64,000 nucleotides of DNA. Source: Sporothrix humicola (taxonomy: Eukaryota; Ascomycota; Sordariomycetes; Ophiostomatales; Ophiostomataceae). Made by a program: the position numbers and the translations under genes. Position 1 is the stretch's first letter. Each line of letters opens with the position of its first letter. This document shows, piece after piece, positions 50,456 through 60,952 of the stretch. The notes beneath the pieces were generated by a model. It made no database searches. It worked only from the letters and a program-made list of their open reading frames with translations, and had not been told where the DNA came from. The stretch covers positions 310,001 through 374,000 of the forward strand of contig WNYE01000033.1 in NCBI GenBank assembly GCA_021396245.1. Direction: 5' to 3'.

Positions 50456-51553
50456 CTAACAGCAGGAAGGAACCTTGATTGGCGTGGACTTGACCACCCC
50501 CTCGGGCTTCACATCCTCCACCAGACCCGCTGCCTTGAGCAGTCGTCTCTCCGCCATGGTAGCCGCCGTGTCAAAGGCGTTCTGCGTGCTCGTAATCGAC
50601 GCCAGGTTCTTACCCACAATATCAAAGGCCGTGCCGTGCGCCGGCGTCGCAACAGGAATCGGCAGCCCGCCCTGCACGGTGACGCCGCCCTCAAACGACA
50701 GCAGCTTCATGGCAATCTGGCCCTGGTCGTGGTACATGGTGACGATGCCGTCAAACAGCTTGCTCTTCAAGAAGATGGTGTCACAGGGGAACGGGCCCTG
50801 CACGTCGATGCCCTTCTTCTGGGCCAGCGCCACGGCCGGCCGGATGGCGTCGATCTCTTGCCGTCCAAACGACCCGTTCTCGCCGTTGTGAGGGTTCAGC
50901 GCGCAGACGCCTAGCCGCGGCGACGCAATGCCCGACTCCCACCGCAGACGGTGGAGCAGCTCGATCGCCTCGAGGCAGGACTGCGTCGTGATGCGCGCCG
51001 CCACTTCCTCGAGGCCAATGTGGCTCGTGACACGGCCCGTCCACAGCGGGCCGGCAATGTTGATCTCGCTCGTGCGCCCCGTGAAGTCCAGCTGCTTGGC
51101 AAACCACCGCAGCTCGTCCTCCTCGGTCATGCCGGCCAGTTTCAGAGAGCTCTTGTTGAGCGGGCCAAACACAATGCCGTCCACCTCGCCCGACTGCACG
51201 AGGGCCAGTGCCCGCTTCAGCTGGTACAGACACCGTGCGCCGTTTGCCTTGGTCTCGACCTGCCGCTGCACGGGGCCAAACTGCGCAGCGCTGTTGTCGT
51301 CCAACAGCTGAACGCCCTCCGGACCTGCCGTCTCCGCCAGCGGGACGTGGACACCGCCCGCGTCGGCAATCGCCGAGTCCAGCTCGCTGCGGTCCGCCAA
51401 CAGAAGAATATCGGCGCGCTGGGTGTTGGCCGGGTTGCTCAACAGCTTGGCAATCAGTTCGGGGCCGACACCAGCAGCATCGCCCAGAATGACGGCAATG
51501 CGGACACGGCGGGGCGCGCCCGTCTCGGTGTATGTGGGAAGGACAGAGCCCAT
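50456..51553 (-). CDS. PdxA-family dehydrogenase (PdxA2-like)
   Basis: This is a single exon of 365 residues. PdxA-family enzymes oxidise and decarboxylate phosphorylated hydroxy acids using NAD. In bacteria PdxA makes an intermediate of pyridoxal phosphate synthesis, whereas PdxA2 acts on D-erythronate or D-threonate 4-phosphate to give dihydroxyacetone phosphate. Signatures seen are ILGDAAGVGPEL near the N-terminus, FGPLNKSSL, and metal ligands His178 (TSHIGL), His222 (NPHNGENG) and His275 (MYHDQGQ). GGLPIPVATPAHGTAFDI follows. Most fungi make pyridoxal phosphate by the PDX1/PDX2 route, so a role in sugar-acid catabolism is more likely than vitamin B6 synthesis. Relatives also act in terephthalate catabolism (TphB), notable given the CYP53 neighbour. 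The gene is head-to-head with a class II aldolase. No intron, in keeping with a bacterial origin. Confidence 0.88.
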   Translation of the reverse strand: MGSVLPTYTETGAPRRVRIAVILGDAAGVGPELIAKLLSNPANTQRADILLLADRSELDSAIADAGGVHVPLAETAGPEGVQLLDDNSAAQFGPVQRQVETKANGARCLYQLKRALALVQSGEVDGIVFGPLNKSSLKLAGMTEEDELRWFAKQLDFTGRTSEINIAGPLWTGRVTSHIGLEEVAARITTQSCLEAIELLHRLRWESGIASPRLGVCALNPHNGENGSFGRQEIDAIRPAVALAQKKGIDVQGPFPCDTIFLKSKLFDGIVTMYHDQGQIAMKLLSFEGGVTVQGGLPIPVATPAHGTAFDIVGKNLASITSTQNAFDTAATMAERRLLKAAGLVEDVKPEGVVKSTPIKVPSCC

Positions 51554-52264
51554 GATGTATGAGGGATAGTAGATATGTGTGGGTGTGTATATATGTAGGT
51601 AGTTGTGTAGTTGATTCGAAGAGTTGTGTGAATTGTTGTCGTAATATATGGTGAATACTGTATGTCAAGAAAATGCAAGTGTGAATTGACAGCCTTGTGG
51701 TGATGGGCTGTTGAGGTTTGAATTATGAAGTCAGTCACTGGTGCGAGACGGCCTTTCCATAATCAATGACCTTTGCCCTATTTTGATCCTTCTCCCAGGA
51801 ACATAAATGGCCTGTCAGATATGATTGATTGTCTGCCGTAACCCGTTGCACAATGCCTTGATCGTGCCTGCGCGTGTTGATTGTTCCTCCGATGTCCACA
51901 GGCGTGCTTTGGGGAGTGGGGCCGGTGAAAGTGCCGATTTACAGGCAGTAAGACATACTTACAGTGCTAGTGGCGGCGATGCCAGCGCTCGGCAGAATAG
52001 CGATGAGATGGGGCCGATGAAAGAAGACGCTTCAGAGTAGCAAGGTAAATAATTGAAATTAAAATAAAATAAAATAATGATTGCTGTTGACGTGTGGCGA
52101 GATGCAGCGGCAATTAATGTGACTTTTCACGTGCATCTTTTGTTGATATCTACAGCAACGCATCAAACATCATCACCAGCAGATAACTCAACGACAAATT
52201 TCACAAGAAAAATTCAAACGAAAAGAACAACTCAACATCAGCCCATATCATAGACTCCTTCACA
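51554..52264. promoter_or_regulatory. Shared divergent promoter of the PdxA-like and aldolase genes
   Basis: 711 bp separate the two start codons and no other gene fits here. The region probably holds both promoters. I did not find a strong CGG palindrome; the right third is AT-rich with a typical leader before the aldolase ATG. Confidence 0.5.
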
Positions 52265-53137
52265 ATGCCCGACATGTCGAAAAACCGCACAATGGCCATA
52301 CTCAACGCCGCCCGCGATGGCGGCTATGCCGTCCCCGCCATTTGCTGCTACAACCTCGAAGCCGTCCTGGCCACCGTCCGGGCCGCCGAGAAGATGCGGT
52401 CGCCGGCCATGGTGCTCCTCTTTCCCTGGGCCATTGAGTACGCCGGCAACGCTCTTGTTCTAGCGGCCGCCGAGGCAGCGCACACGGCCAGCGTCCCGGT
52501 TTCTCTGCACCTCGACCACGCCCAGTCGCCTGATCTTGTCCGTCGCGCCGCCGACATTCCGGTGCCATACAACTTTGACAGCATCATGTGCGATATGAGC
52601 CACTACGAAAAGGAGGAGAACCTCCGGTTGACAAAAGAACTGTCCGACTACTGCCACGCCCGGGGCATCGCCTCCGAGGCTGAGCCGGGCCGCATCGAGG
52701 GCGGCGAAGACGGCATTGCCAGCACCGACGCCGAGGAACTTGAGGGCGTGCTGACAACGGCCGAGCAAGCCCAGGAGTTTGTTGACACGGGCATCGAGCT
52801 GCTCGCACCCGCCATTGGCAACGTCCACGGTGAGTACGGCCCGGCCGGCATCAACCTCGACTACGACCGTCTCGAGATGGTCAACCGCACCGTCGGCGAC
52901 AAGGTGCGTCTCGTCCTGCACGGTGCCGACCCCTTCACGCTCGATATTTTTACGCGCTGCATCCAGGCCGGCGTCACCAAAATCAATATCAACAAAGGCG
53001 TCAACAAGCACTATGCACGTGTGCAGGAGGCCATGCGGGGCCAGCCTCTGACAAAGGTCATTGAGGCAGGGACAGACGCTATGCAAGCGGCAGTCGAAGA
53101 GTACATGCAGTGGTTTGGCTCGGCAGGGAAGGCATGA
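52265..53137 (+). CDS. Class II (zinc) ketose-bisphosphate aldolase, GatY/KbaY/OtnC-like group
   Basis: This is a single exon of 290 residues; the ATG at 52265 is used, with an alternative Met4 at 52274. Class II aldolases cleave or form ketose phosphates with zinc. The sites are intact: catalytic Asp84 and zinc His85 in SLHLDHAQSP, His188 in AIGNVHGEYG, His219 in LVLHGADPF, the ED-containing loop EAEPGRIEGGEDG and the phosphate-binding KININKG. The length and AVPAICCYNLEAVLATV fit the compact GatY/KbaY-type enzymes rather than the 360-residue glycolytic FBA1. Divergent transcription with a PdxA2-like gene is the kind of pairing seen in bacterial four-carbon sugar-acid loci. The natural substrate is not fixed by sequence. 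No signal peptide or targeting peptide is obvious, so the enzyme is probably cytosolic. Confidence 0.87.
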   Translation: MPDMSKNRTMAILNAARDGGYAVPAICCYNLEAVLATVRAAEKMRSPAMVLLFPWAIEYAGNALVLAAAEAAHTASVPVSLHLDHAQSPDLVRRAADIPVPYNFDSIMCDMSHYEKEENLRLTKELSDYCHARGIASEAEPGRIEGGEDGIASTDAEELEGVLTTAEQAQEFVDTGIELLAPAIGNVHGEYGPAGINLDYDRLEMVNRTVGDKVRLVLHGADPFTLDIFTRCIQAGVTKININKGVNKHYARVQEAMRGQPLTKVIEAGTDAMQAAVEEYMQWFGSAGKA

Positions 53138-54117
53138 ATAGACAATGTGAAGTTACTAAAGTCTGGATGTGAAATCAAAGGAAACTGTTAGAATAATCCC
53201 ACGTCATTATTGAATCACTTTTCTACTCGTGTCATTTTTCTTGTTCACATGCTTTCACAAAATAATTTGAAGACAAAATATTGCGTATAAAAATTCGAGA
53301 TTAAATTACATATAAAACTACGAGACCAAGGCTATTCACTTATAAGAAAATATGAATTAGTAAATAAAAATAAGCATTGAATAATGAAGACGATGCACAA
53401 AGTCCACATATCGTTGAAGTCACGAATGTTTCTCTGAAGCACCTCACTTACACGATTACCTACACTAGCCAATCAGAGACAAGTTAGCATTTTCCAGTGC
53501 TCTCCGACACCGCATCGGCGAATCCACCGACTTCTCGCTGATCAGGAATCGACAGTGGGCCACGAAAAGCGCTAGCACCTGCCTAGTGTTTTTGACAGGG
53601 CCCCAGACACCGCGTGATGTTAAAAATCGGCAGAACCGCCGGCCACTGGTTTCGGCGCTGTTTAAAGAGGAGTTTCTGTAGGTCTTTGATTTTGGCTTTT
53701 CTGTGCTTGTCCAAACGGTTTGAAATGGCCTTTCGTTTAGGAAGAGGATGTTTCATGAGAATAATTTGCGTTGTTGAGTTAAGAGTGCTTTGTACATAGA
53801 GGAACACTGAAAAAAAAATAAAAAAAATAACGCGTCAACAGCATGAAGGAAGCTGGTAGACATGATAATCGCGACACTTTGTGGGGAAGCATGCAAGGCG
53901 ACTGACGCTGCATGATAAACTCCACTGATAAGCCCACTGTACGATTCTCCAGTGGAAGTTCCACAGCGATACCCCATTCTTTGAACATGTGCCGTGCTGG
54001 GGTCGACTTTCCCCAAGTTTCTTCAAACGTTGTCTTGACAAAGTGACAAAAGCTTAATGAGCTCATCTGTTGTTTAACATTGACACTCTCCGGTTTCAGC
54101 ATCCGTTTGTAGACACG
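53138..54117. other. Intergenic, about 1 kb
   Basis: I see no gene. It is strongly AT-rich from 53150 to 53400 (3' UTR-like) and becomes more mixed towards the regulator at 54118. Confidence 0.4.
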
Positions 54118-56948
54118 ATGAATGGCAACAGCAATACCAACAAACGGCAGAGGGAAGAGAGTGACGCGGCAGCTGGCGACCGCGCCGCAGAGCGGCCTGA
54201 AAAGGCTGCAAAACCGCTGTTGACACGAGCGTGTGCCGAGTGCAAGCGACAAAAGATTCGATGCTTCTTTGCGGCGGGACAGGCATCATGCAACAAGTGC
54301 TCCAAAAGCGGTATCCAGTGTGTCCCGCACAACTTTGCACAAAAGTTTATGGACGACGATGCAATGTAAGCGGGCAACAACTCTCATTCAATTGCTCAAC
54401 AGACTTCCACTAACAGACATTCTCTCACAACAGATGGAAGGCTGATGCAGCAGAGACGATTAGCCGGCTCACGGCTGCCGTCAACTACCTCCTCGAAAAG
54501 AACAACTTGCCGAACCTGGCCACCTTTGCAAAGGACAAGACTGTGGTCGATACAGACCACCGGGACGCAACAAGTCCTGCCCTCTCTGGAGTCATTACTG
54601 GAGATGCAAACGCAACAGCAGCCGCGCAGAACCAGGTTGTCTCGCCGGCCACAAGCCAGGCCAGCAGCACGGCCGTCGGGGCCACCACGGCGGCCTCTGG
54701 CAATTTCATCTCGGAAGGCCCATCGGCCGACCAGCACGAAGACGACTCGGACCTCGTGCCGCTCCCAATGAACAACTTGTATAACCTGACGGATCCTTCC
54801 AAGTCGTATCTGATCCGTGTCGACCCGACCTGTGTCAATGGTCCTGATTTTATCAGTCGCGGCGTCGTGTCTCTGGACGAGGCCCAGTTTCTGTTTGGCC
54901 ATTTTATCAAACATATCAACCCTTTGCTCTGGGATGGCATCCTCTGCGCACACAAAACACTGGAGTCGGCGCGTGCGTCGTCGAGTCTGCTGGTGGCGAC
55001 TGTTCTCACCGTTGCAGCGATGCACTTGTCTGGTGAGCGGAAAGACAAGGACGGAGCTGCGGAAAAGAACGGAAGCCAGAGCCAGGGCCAGGGCCGGCCA
55101 CAACAACAACAAGACAGAACCAAACCGACACTTCTCCACGTTACCTACGATGCCTTTGTCCAGCTGATGCGCGCATCGTGTCTATTGCGCACCCAGAATC
55201 TCGATGACGTCCGTGGACTGTGCATTGGCGCCTTTTACCTGACAAGTCTCAGCTGGGCACTGTGTAGTCGGGCCATCCGCGTCGCCACAGAGATGAATAT
55301 CCACAAGACAGGGTTCTTTCCATTCGAGAGACATGGCTTTCCTTCGGCTTCAACCTCAGAACTACAGGCGTCAACTATGCCAGCCCCCTCTACTTCATAC
55401 GGAAACGAACAATTTGAACGAGTGCAGCTCTGGTACGTCCTGTATGTCTGTGACCACCAGTTTGCCCTCGCCTATGGCCGACCCCCAATGATGCACGACG
55501 ACGCAGCCATCCGGAATGCCGACAAGTTTCTGGCCATGAGCGAGAGTCTTTCTTTTCCGGTCCCAACGACAGCACAACCGCCACTTCCCTCCGGAGGACT
55601 GCCACCTCATGCAACACCACACACTGCGTACACATCCGCCCCTGTGCCGCCGTCTGTCTCCAGAAACGTCCGCGGCAACCGCTGGCTCGTCGCCCAAGTC
55701 AAACTGTTCCGCATTCTGGCTGGCGCCTACTTCTTGTACGGCTGTGACCCCGACCTGGCTCTCGGCGGCGAGGACTACCAGCGTCTGCAGTCGTTCAACC
55801 TGTCTCTGGACCAGTGGCGCCTGGAGGAGCAGCAACAACAGCATCAGCACACACGAGGCACGTCGCTTTCCTTTGGTGGCAGTGGCTCGAGTACGGGACT
55901 ACCCGGCAACGGCCCGGGCCGAGGACCCTTTTCCCAACGCAACGACGACCGGCAGGCACAGGCTCACGACCAAGCCGTCTCGAACAAGGTCACAACGCTC
56001 TACTACCACCTGGCCCGCTTCCAGCTCAACTCTTTGTCGCTGCGAGGGATCTCGGCGAGGGGCTGCGACGCTGCGACCGGCATGAGCATGAGCTGGGAAC
56101 GGCAGGAGGCCGCAAACAATGCCATTGCCGCTGCAGCCAGCACTATTCGGCTCATTGTCGAAGACAACGATCTGCGCAACCTCCAGATTGGCATGCCCAT
56201 CTTTGTACACGCCATGATTGCCGTCTGTGCCTCTTTTCTTCTCAAAATGGCCGTCGTGTTTAGTGCCGACGGAAGCCAAAGCCACGACGGAAGCCCTCTC
56301 GCTCTTCCGCGCGACCTTTCCCGCCACGGCCTCAACTTCCACACGAAAAATGCGTTGTCTGATGTAGAGAATCTCGTGCGCGTGCTCAGTGCCGTGGCTG
56401 ACAGCACAAGCCAACAGCACGTTGTGCGTCAGGTCGTTACTGGCCTCCGTGAACTGCTCCTGCGTTTCCGGCCTGGACCAGAACCAGACACATTTGTCTA
56501 TCTGCGGTCGACAATCAACAGTGGCCTCCACGGCTCTGCACAGGTAATGGCAATGCAGCCTCAAGGTGCCGTTCCCGGCACCACAGCGCCGACGCATAGT
56601 GGCGCATTTGATTATGGCGCCGCCGACATGCCCCGGACAGCACCGCCTGCGTATTCCATGACTCCCAACGACAACAGCAACATGGTCAATATGCAGCAGA
56701 GTGTATCCCAGACTGTGCAACCACTCAGCCAAAGCCAGATGTCAATGGCCAATGGAAACATGGGGGCACTCTGCAGCACAAACGGTCCCAATGGCAACGG
56801 CGTGTCGTATCCAACACTGGATGGACCCATGCAGCCCCAAAGCTCAGGAAATTATCAGGAGGATCCATTCAATCTGATGGGCGACCTTGACTGGCGGTTC
56901 AACGATGCGTTTTTGTGGGGGATTCAGGCTGATCCTCCATATGTGTAA
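54118..56948 (+). CDS. Zn2Cys6 transcription factor with fungal-specific middle domain
   Basis: Exons 54118-54365 and 54434-56948 give 920 residues. The 68-bp intron (GTAAGC, CACTAAC branch, CAACAG) splits an Ile codon right after the DNA-binding region. Zinc ligands are Cys39, Cys42, Cys49, Cys58, Cys61 and Cys68 in RACAECKRQKIRCFFAAGQ and SCNKCSKSGIQC. A coiled dimerisation segment follows (TISRLTAAVNYLLEKNN). The middle homology region includes GAFYLTSLSWALCSRAIRVATEMNIHK and FERVQLWYVLYVCDHQFALAY, ending GRPPMMHDD, the Fungal_trans signature. The C-terminal 150 residues are Gln/Asn/Met-rich and may activate transcription. It sits downstream of the aldolase gene, which makes it the first candidate as the local regulator of the PdxA-aldolase-transporter group. 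That role is inferred. Confidence 0.9.
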
Positions 56949-57074
56949 GGGGCTTGCGTGTGTATTTATTGTACAGAAATGTATTACGAGTTTAATGACA
57001 GAATATCAGCTACATGACGAGGAAATTAGATACAACATACAGAAATATTTGATTAAGAGACTGTTCTCGATATG

Positions 57075-58272
57075 TCAACCAGAAAACAGCATGTTCTCCT
57101 CCAGAACGTGCATCAGCCGCGCGGCCCGCGCAGCCAGCCCCTTACACTCCTCCGTTGCGTGCGGCCATGCATCGACTCCCTCAAACTTCCTTGCCCAGTA
57201 CTGCCACCGCTCTACGGAGCGAGGCGGGAAGGGAGCGTGGTCGCCAATGTCGCCGAGCTTCATCCAGCCACCGCCATTGCCATTGCCAGCATCATCGTCA
57301 TCGCTATCGTCTTCATCATAGATGATGAAGCTCAACATCTTTTGGCCGTCCCAGATGATCCACTGTGCGACCGCCATGATGTCCAAGTTTCTCTCCAAAA
57401 TATCATATGCCGTCACCTCTGGCTTTCGACCTTCACTCTCAAATACATGTCGCAGCTCGATAAATCCATGGCAGCCGATCGTGCCCAGCGATGAGAGCTT
57501 GGCCTCAAAGGCGTTGATATTTACCCAGTCGTAGGGGGTGTCCTCGTCAAGGCCGTGTGCGTCGGCAAGGCACTCTCTGAGCAGCTGGTAGTTGCCGTAG
57601 GAATATTCAGTTGACTGTGGTGTTAGAAGATGGCAGGGGTGCATAAATCTCATAACGGTGTATACGTACACCTTTGATAGGGTATCGGTCCATAAACTTG
57701 CCCGAATGGCCCAGCCGTGACACCAGATGCGCAAACTTGAGCTGCGACGGGTGGTGGTACGGAATTTGCTCGGCGAGCTCCACGCATATCTCGCTGAACC
57801 GGGCGACTTCGGTCGGTGTGTGTGCGTGTGAGTTGCTCAAGTCTTTTTCGGGAATCAATGCAAGAATGGAGGCGACGACCTCGTCTTCTGACAGCTTAGT
57901 GTCTGGCTGGAGAAAGTCGCGCAGGATCGTGGCCATCTGGACCTCTGCGTATCGTTGCTGCACCTCGGAATCGGATATCTCGTAGACGGATTCCTCTTTC
58001 TCTTTCTCATTCTCTACTGTGATTTGTTCTATTTCTTCCGGGTGTGTTGTGTTTTTCTGCTCGTTCTTTCCTTTTTCCACCTTTCCAATCTTCCCCCAGA
58101 GCATCACCAGCCACGAGCCGCGTTTCTCTTTCTGTCTTCTGGCGTCATCTTCGCGAGCAGCACGACTAGCTGCTTCATTGGCAGCACGTCTGTGACAATC
58201 AATGACTGCATTGTAAAATGAAACGTCGTCGCTATTGTCGACAAAATTGACAATGAGTTGGAGTGCGGCCAT
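57075..58272 (-). CDS. DUF3632-type fungal protein
   Basis: Exons 58272-57670 and 57614-57075 give 380 residues. The 55-bp intron (GTACGT, CTTCTAACAC branch, CACAG) keeps the frame between AAAGGT and TCAACT. The second half carries the conserved part of the fungal family I recognise as DUF3632: STEYSYGNYQLLRECLAD, TPYDWVNINAFEAKLS, YDILERNLDIMAVAQWIIWD and the final RWQYWARKFEGVDAWPHATEECKGLAARAARLM. The first exon adds a charged linker (EKRGSWLVMLWGKIGKVEKGKNEQ, then ENEKEKEE). Biochemical role is unknown. A run of acidic residues (YDEDDSDDDDAG) is embedded in the domain. It is the minus-strand neighbour of the transporter gene but may be unrelated to it. Confidence 0.75.
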
Positions 58273-58713
58273 CCTAGGCCACCGGAGTTGTTGATACAAG
58301 ACGAGTATTCGAAAATGCGAGCAAAAATGATGAAAACATGGATAAAAATAAACAAAAAGCAAAATCTACTCTTACCATTTAACTCTGATCTTTTAAACAT
58401 ACTCTACGATTGCAGGCTGTGGTCCGAATAGCCGCCCTCCGGGCCAACATGTCGAGGCCCTGCCCGTATGAGTCAACCCCACTCCCTCCCTGCATCGTCC
58501 AATCAACGAAGATAATTTAACGCTTTTCTGTACAGTATACTATTGCACATTATTGTATTTTGAATTCGACAATAAAATACCAGCCGCACGAAGAGTCAAA
58601 GAGACACACCGTATCAAGATTCTTAAAAAAAAAGTATATACTAAGAGATGAGAGGTACATCAAGACGGGTGACAACATACAACCCCGCCGCTTCCCCTTC
58701 CCATACCCGTAGC
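58273..58713. other. Intergenic, 0.44 kb
   Basis: I see no gene. It holds the promoter of the DUF3632-type gene and the AT-rich 3' region of the transporter gene. Confidence 0.4.
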
Positions 58714-60294
58714 TTATATACGGTAGATAAACTCGGGGTTTTCGCGGTCGGTCATGTCGCGCCAGCCGTGGTTCTCGACGGGGACAAAGTCGGGCTGGGC
58801 GCGGATGGTGGCCTTGCGGCGGTTCTCACGGCGGCACCACCAGTTGATGAACAGGAGGTCGACAATGCAGAGGGCGAAGCAAACGAGAATTGTGATCTCG
58901 GCCGACACAAAACGGGGGCCGTCCTTGGGCCGGAAGGTCTGCGGGCCGACAATGTTGCCGGCGGCATAGCCCACCATGTAGATGGCGGCGACGGTCGTCT
59001 TTTTGGTGTAGCCGGCAATGTTGCTAGAAATCAACGACAGGACGGTGGCGCCGACGGACGGCAGTGTCTGGGTCATGTAATAGCCGATAAGCCGGCCGAC
59101 GTTGTTGGAGAGGGGCAGCGCAATAATCAAGATCATGCCCAGGACAGCGACCAGCATGGGCACACATGCGACGAGCGTGCGCTGCTGCGTGTAGTCGCCG
59201 ATAAAACCGTTGGCGAGACAAGACAGAATCACGACGCCGCCACCTGGGATGCCGTACAGCAGACTCTGCAGTGGAGTGTAGCCAAAGTTGACAATGAGCT
59301 GGCTAAAGTAGTTGGTGATGCCGCCGTTGGGAATGTCTGACAGGACGCCGTACGCAAAGAGAGCCCAGGTCAAGGGATCCATCAAAGCTTCGATGAGCTG
59401 GTAGCGCTTGAAGTGCACGTTGCCGATGCCCTGCTCGTTCTCGCTGACACGGGCAATGGCCAACAGCCGGTCGCGTTTGGACAGCCAGCGGCAGTTGAGC
59501 TGCGAGTCGGGGATGATGTAGTAAAATGCGAGGCCAACGAGCACCGTGAAGCCGCCCGTCACGATAAACAAAATCTTCCACGGGGCCAACGAGGCCGTGC
59601 CGTCGCTGGGGATGTGGCGTGCAATGCCATAAGCCACCAAGCCACCAATGATCTGGCCTCCGCCGTTGGATGAGATGTAAAGGTTGGTGCGCAGATTGTG
59701 CTCGTAGTGCGTGTACCACTGCGAAGAGAGCAAAGCAAAGCCGGGCATGGAGGCCGCTTCCAACAGACCCATGAAGAAGCGGATGGCCATGGCGCCGGAC
59801 CAGGAGTGGACGACGGCAAAGAGACACAGAACCGCTCCCCAGAGCGTGACGCACGTCGCCGAGTAGCGGGCCAGCGGGAGCATCTGCATCAGACGGTTGG
59901 TCGGGTACTCCCACACGAGAAACCCGAGATAGAAGATAGATCCCAGCCAGTTGTACTCGTCCACTGACAAATGGAGATCGACTTTAAGCCCCATGATGCT
60001 GGCATAGGACAGCGATGTCTTGTCGAGGTAGTTGAGGCCAAAGACGAGACACAGAATGGGCATCAGGTGCCAGTCAATGGTGCGCAGCAGCCGCTTTTTC
60101 GTGGCGTCGTCCAGCTCCTGTGCAATGTCCATCGGCTCGCCGCCCAGCTCGGCAAACGCCTTGAGCGCCTCATCGTCGTTGCGCGTGTACTTGGTCACGT
60201 GCTGGATGTGGAACGCCGTGTCAGCGACTGCATTTGCTTTGGTGTCGTCTACCTCGACGGGTTCGAGGGTTTTCTGCGGATCCGAGTCGGCCAT
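58714..60294 (-). CDS. MFS transporter, allantoate permease (anion:cation symporter) family
   Basis: This is a single exon of 526 residues from ATG 60294; the frame stays open upstream, but MADSDPQKTLEPVEV gives the expected cytosolic N-terminus. About 12 membrane helices can be traced. The first reads LMPILCLVFGLNYLDKTSLSYA, a family signature with the conserved LDK motif. WEYPTNRLMQMLPLARY, RFFMGLLEAASMPGFALLSSQWY and the end TILVCFALCIVDLLFINWW are also typical of the Dal5/Tna1/Seo1-type group. These proteins import organic anions such as allantoate, nicotinate, pantothenate and sugar acids with protons. Next to a PdxA-like enzyme and an aldolase, an acid substrate such as an aldonate or an aromatic acid is plausible. 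The substrate cannot be read from the sequence. Confidence 0.9.
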   Translation of the reverse strand: MADSDPQKTLEPVEVDDTKANAVADTAFHIQHVTKYTRNDDEALKAFAELGGEPMDIAQELDDATKKRLLRTIDWHLMPILCLVFGLNYLDKTSLSYASIMGLKVDLHLSVDEYNWLGSIFYLGFLVWEYPTNRLMQMLPLARYSATCVTLWGAVLCLFAVVHSWSGAMAIRFFMGLLEAASMPGFALLSSQWYTHYEHNLRTNLYISSNGGGQIIGGLVAYGIARHIPSDGTASLAPWKILFIVTGGFTVLVGLAFYYIIPDSQLNCRWLSKRDRLLAIARVSENEQGIGNVHFKRYQLIEALMDPLTWALFAYGVLSDIPNGGITNYFSQLIVNFGYTPLQSLLYGIPGGGVVILSCLANGFIGDYTQQRTLVACVPMLVAVLGMILIIALPLSNNVGRLIGYYMTQTLPSVGATVLSLISSNIAGYTKKTTVAAIYMVGYAAGNIVGPQTFRPKDGPRFVSAEITILVCFALCIVDLLFINWWCRRENRRKATIRAQPDFVPVENHGWRDMTDRENPEFIYRI

Positions 60295-60952
60295 GACGAT
60301 GGGATGAAAAAAAAAATGAAAACAAGAAGGAGGGAAGACAAGAAAAACAATGGAAATAAAAAGAGGTAAGTGATGGAAGAACAAAAGAGCAAATATAAAA
60401 CACTCAGTCGATTGCTGTCGTCGACATGGAGCCCATTGCACTTTGCTGCTGCTCAGAGAGGGAGATCGCCGGCTTATCAATGCATGCTTCTGTCCGCGAA
60501 AACAATCGAAAATGAGTTGCCGAGAGGAAAGAAGGTGAAGCTCTGTGCGGCGTCCGAGTTTGCAATCTGCATGCAACACATCAAACACGCGACGCAAGAG
60601 TCTGTCTGGGGTCCCCGGGACTCCCCATGGGGCCAAGCTATCGACAAAAGGTGAAAAGAGCGAAACGAAGTTGACAAATGTGCGTAGGTTTTCAATATCG
60701 GCGACTCGCCGAGTTGTGGAGTGTGGAGGTGGGTCCCGACTTTTAGTGACAGGTCGGAGGGCAGCCGATTTCAATATGACTCGTGCCTGTAGCACGCCGT
60801 TGGTGACTTTTGCGTCTGTCTGACAGGGCTGCGGGGTCGCCAACCACAGTTGACATGTGTCGGAGATAAGCCTGACAACACGTTGACCTTTTGAACGACA
60901 ATCAACAAAACAAGACACCTTGGCAAAACAGCCCGCCCGTCACGCCACGACC
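60295..60952. other. Divergent promoter between the transporter and the HET gene
   Basis: There is no gene. 658 bp lie between the two start codons; no clear regulatory palindrome was found. Confidence 0.4.
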
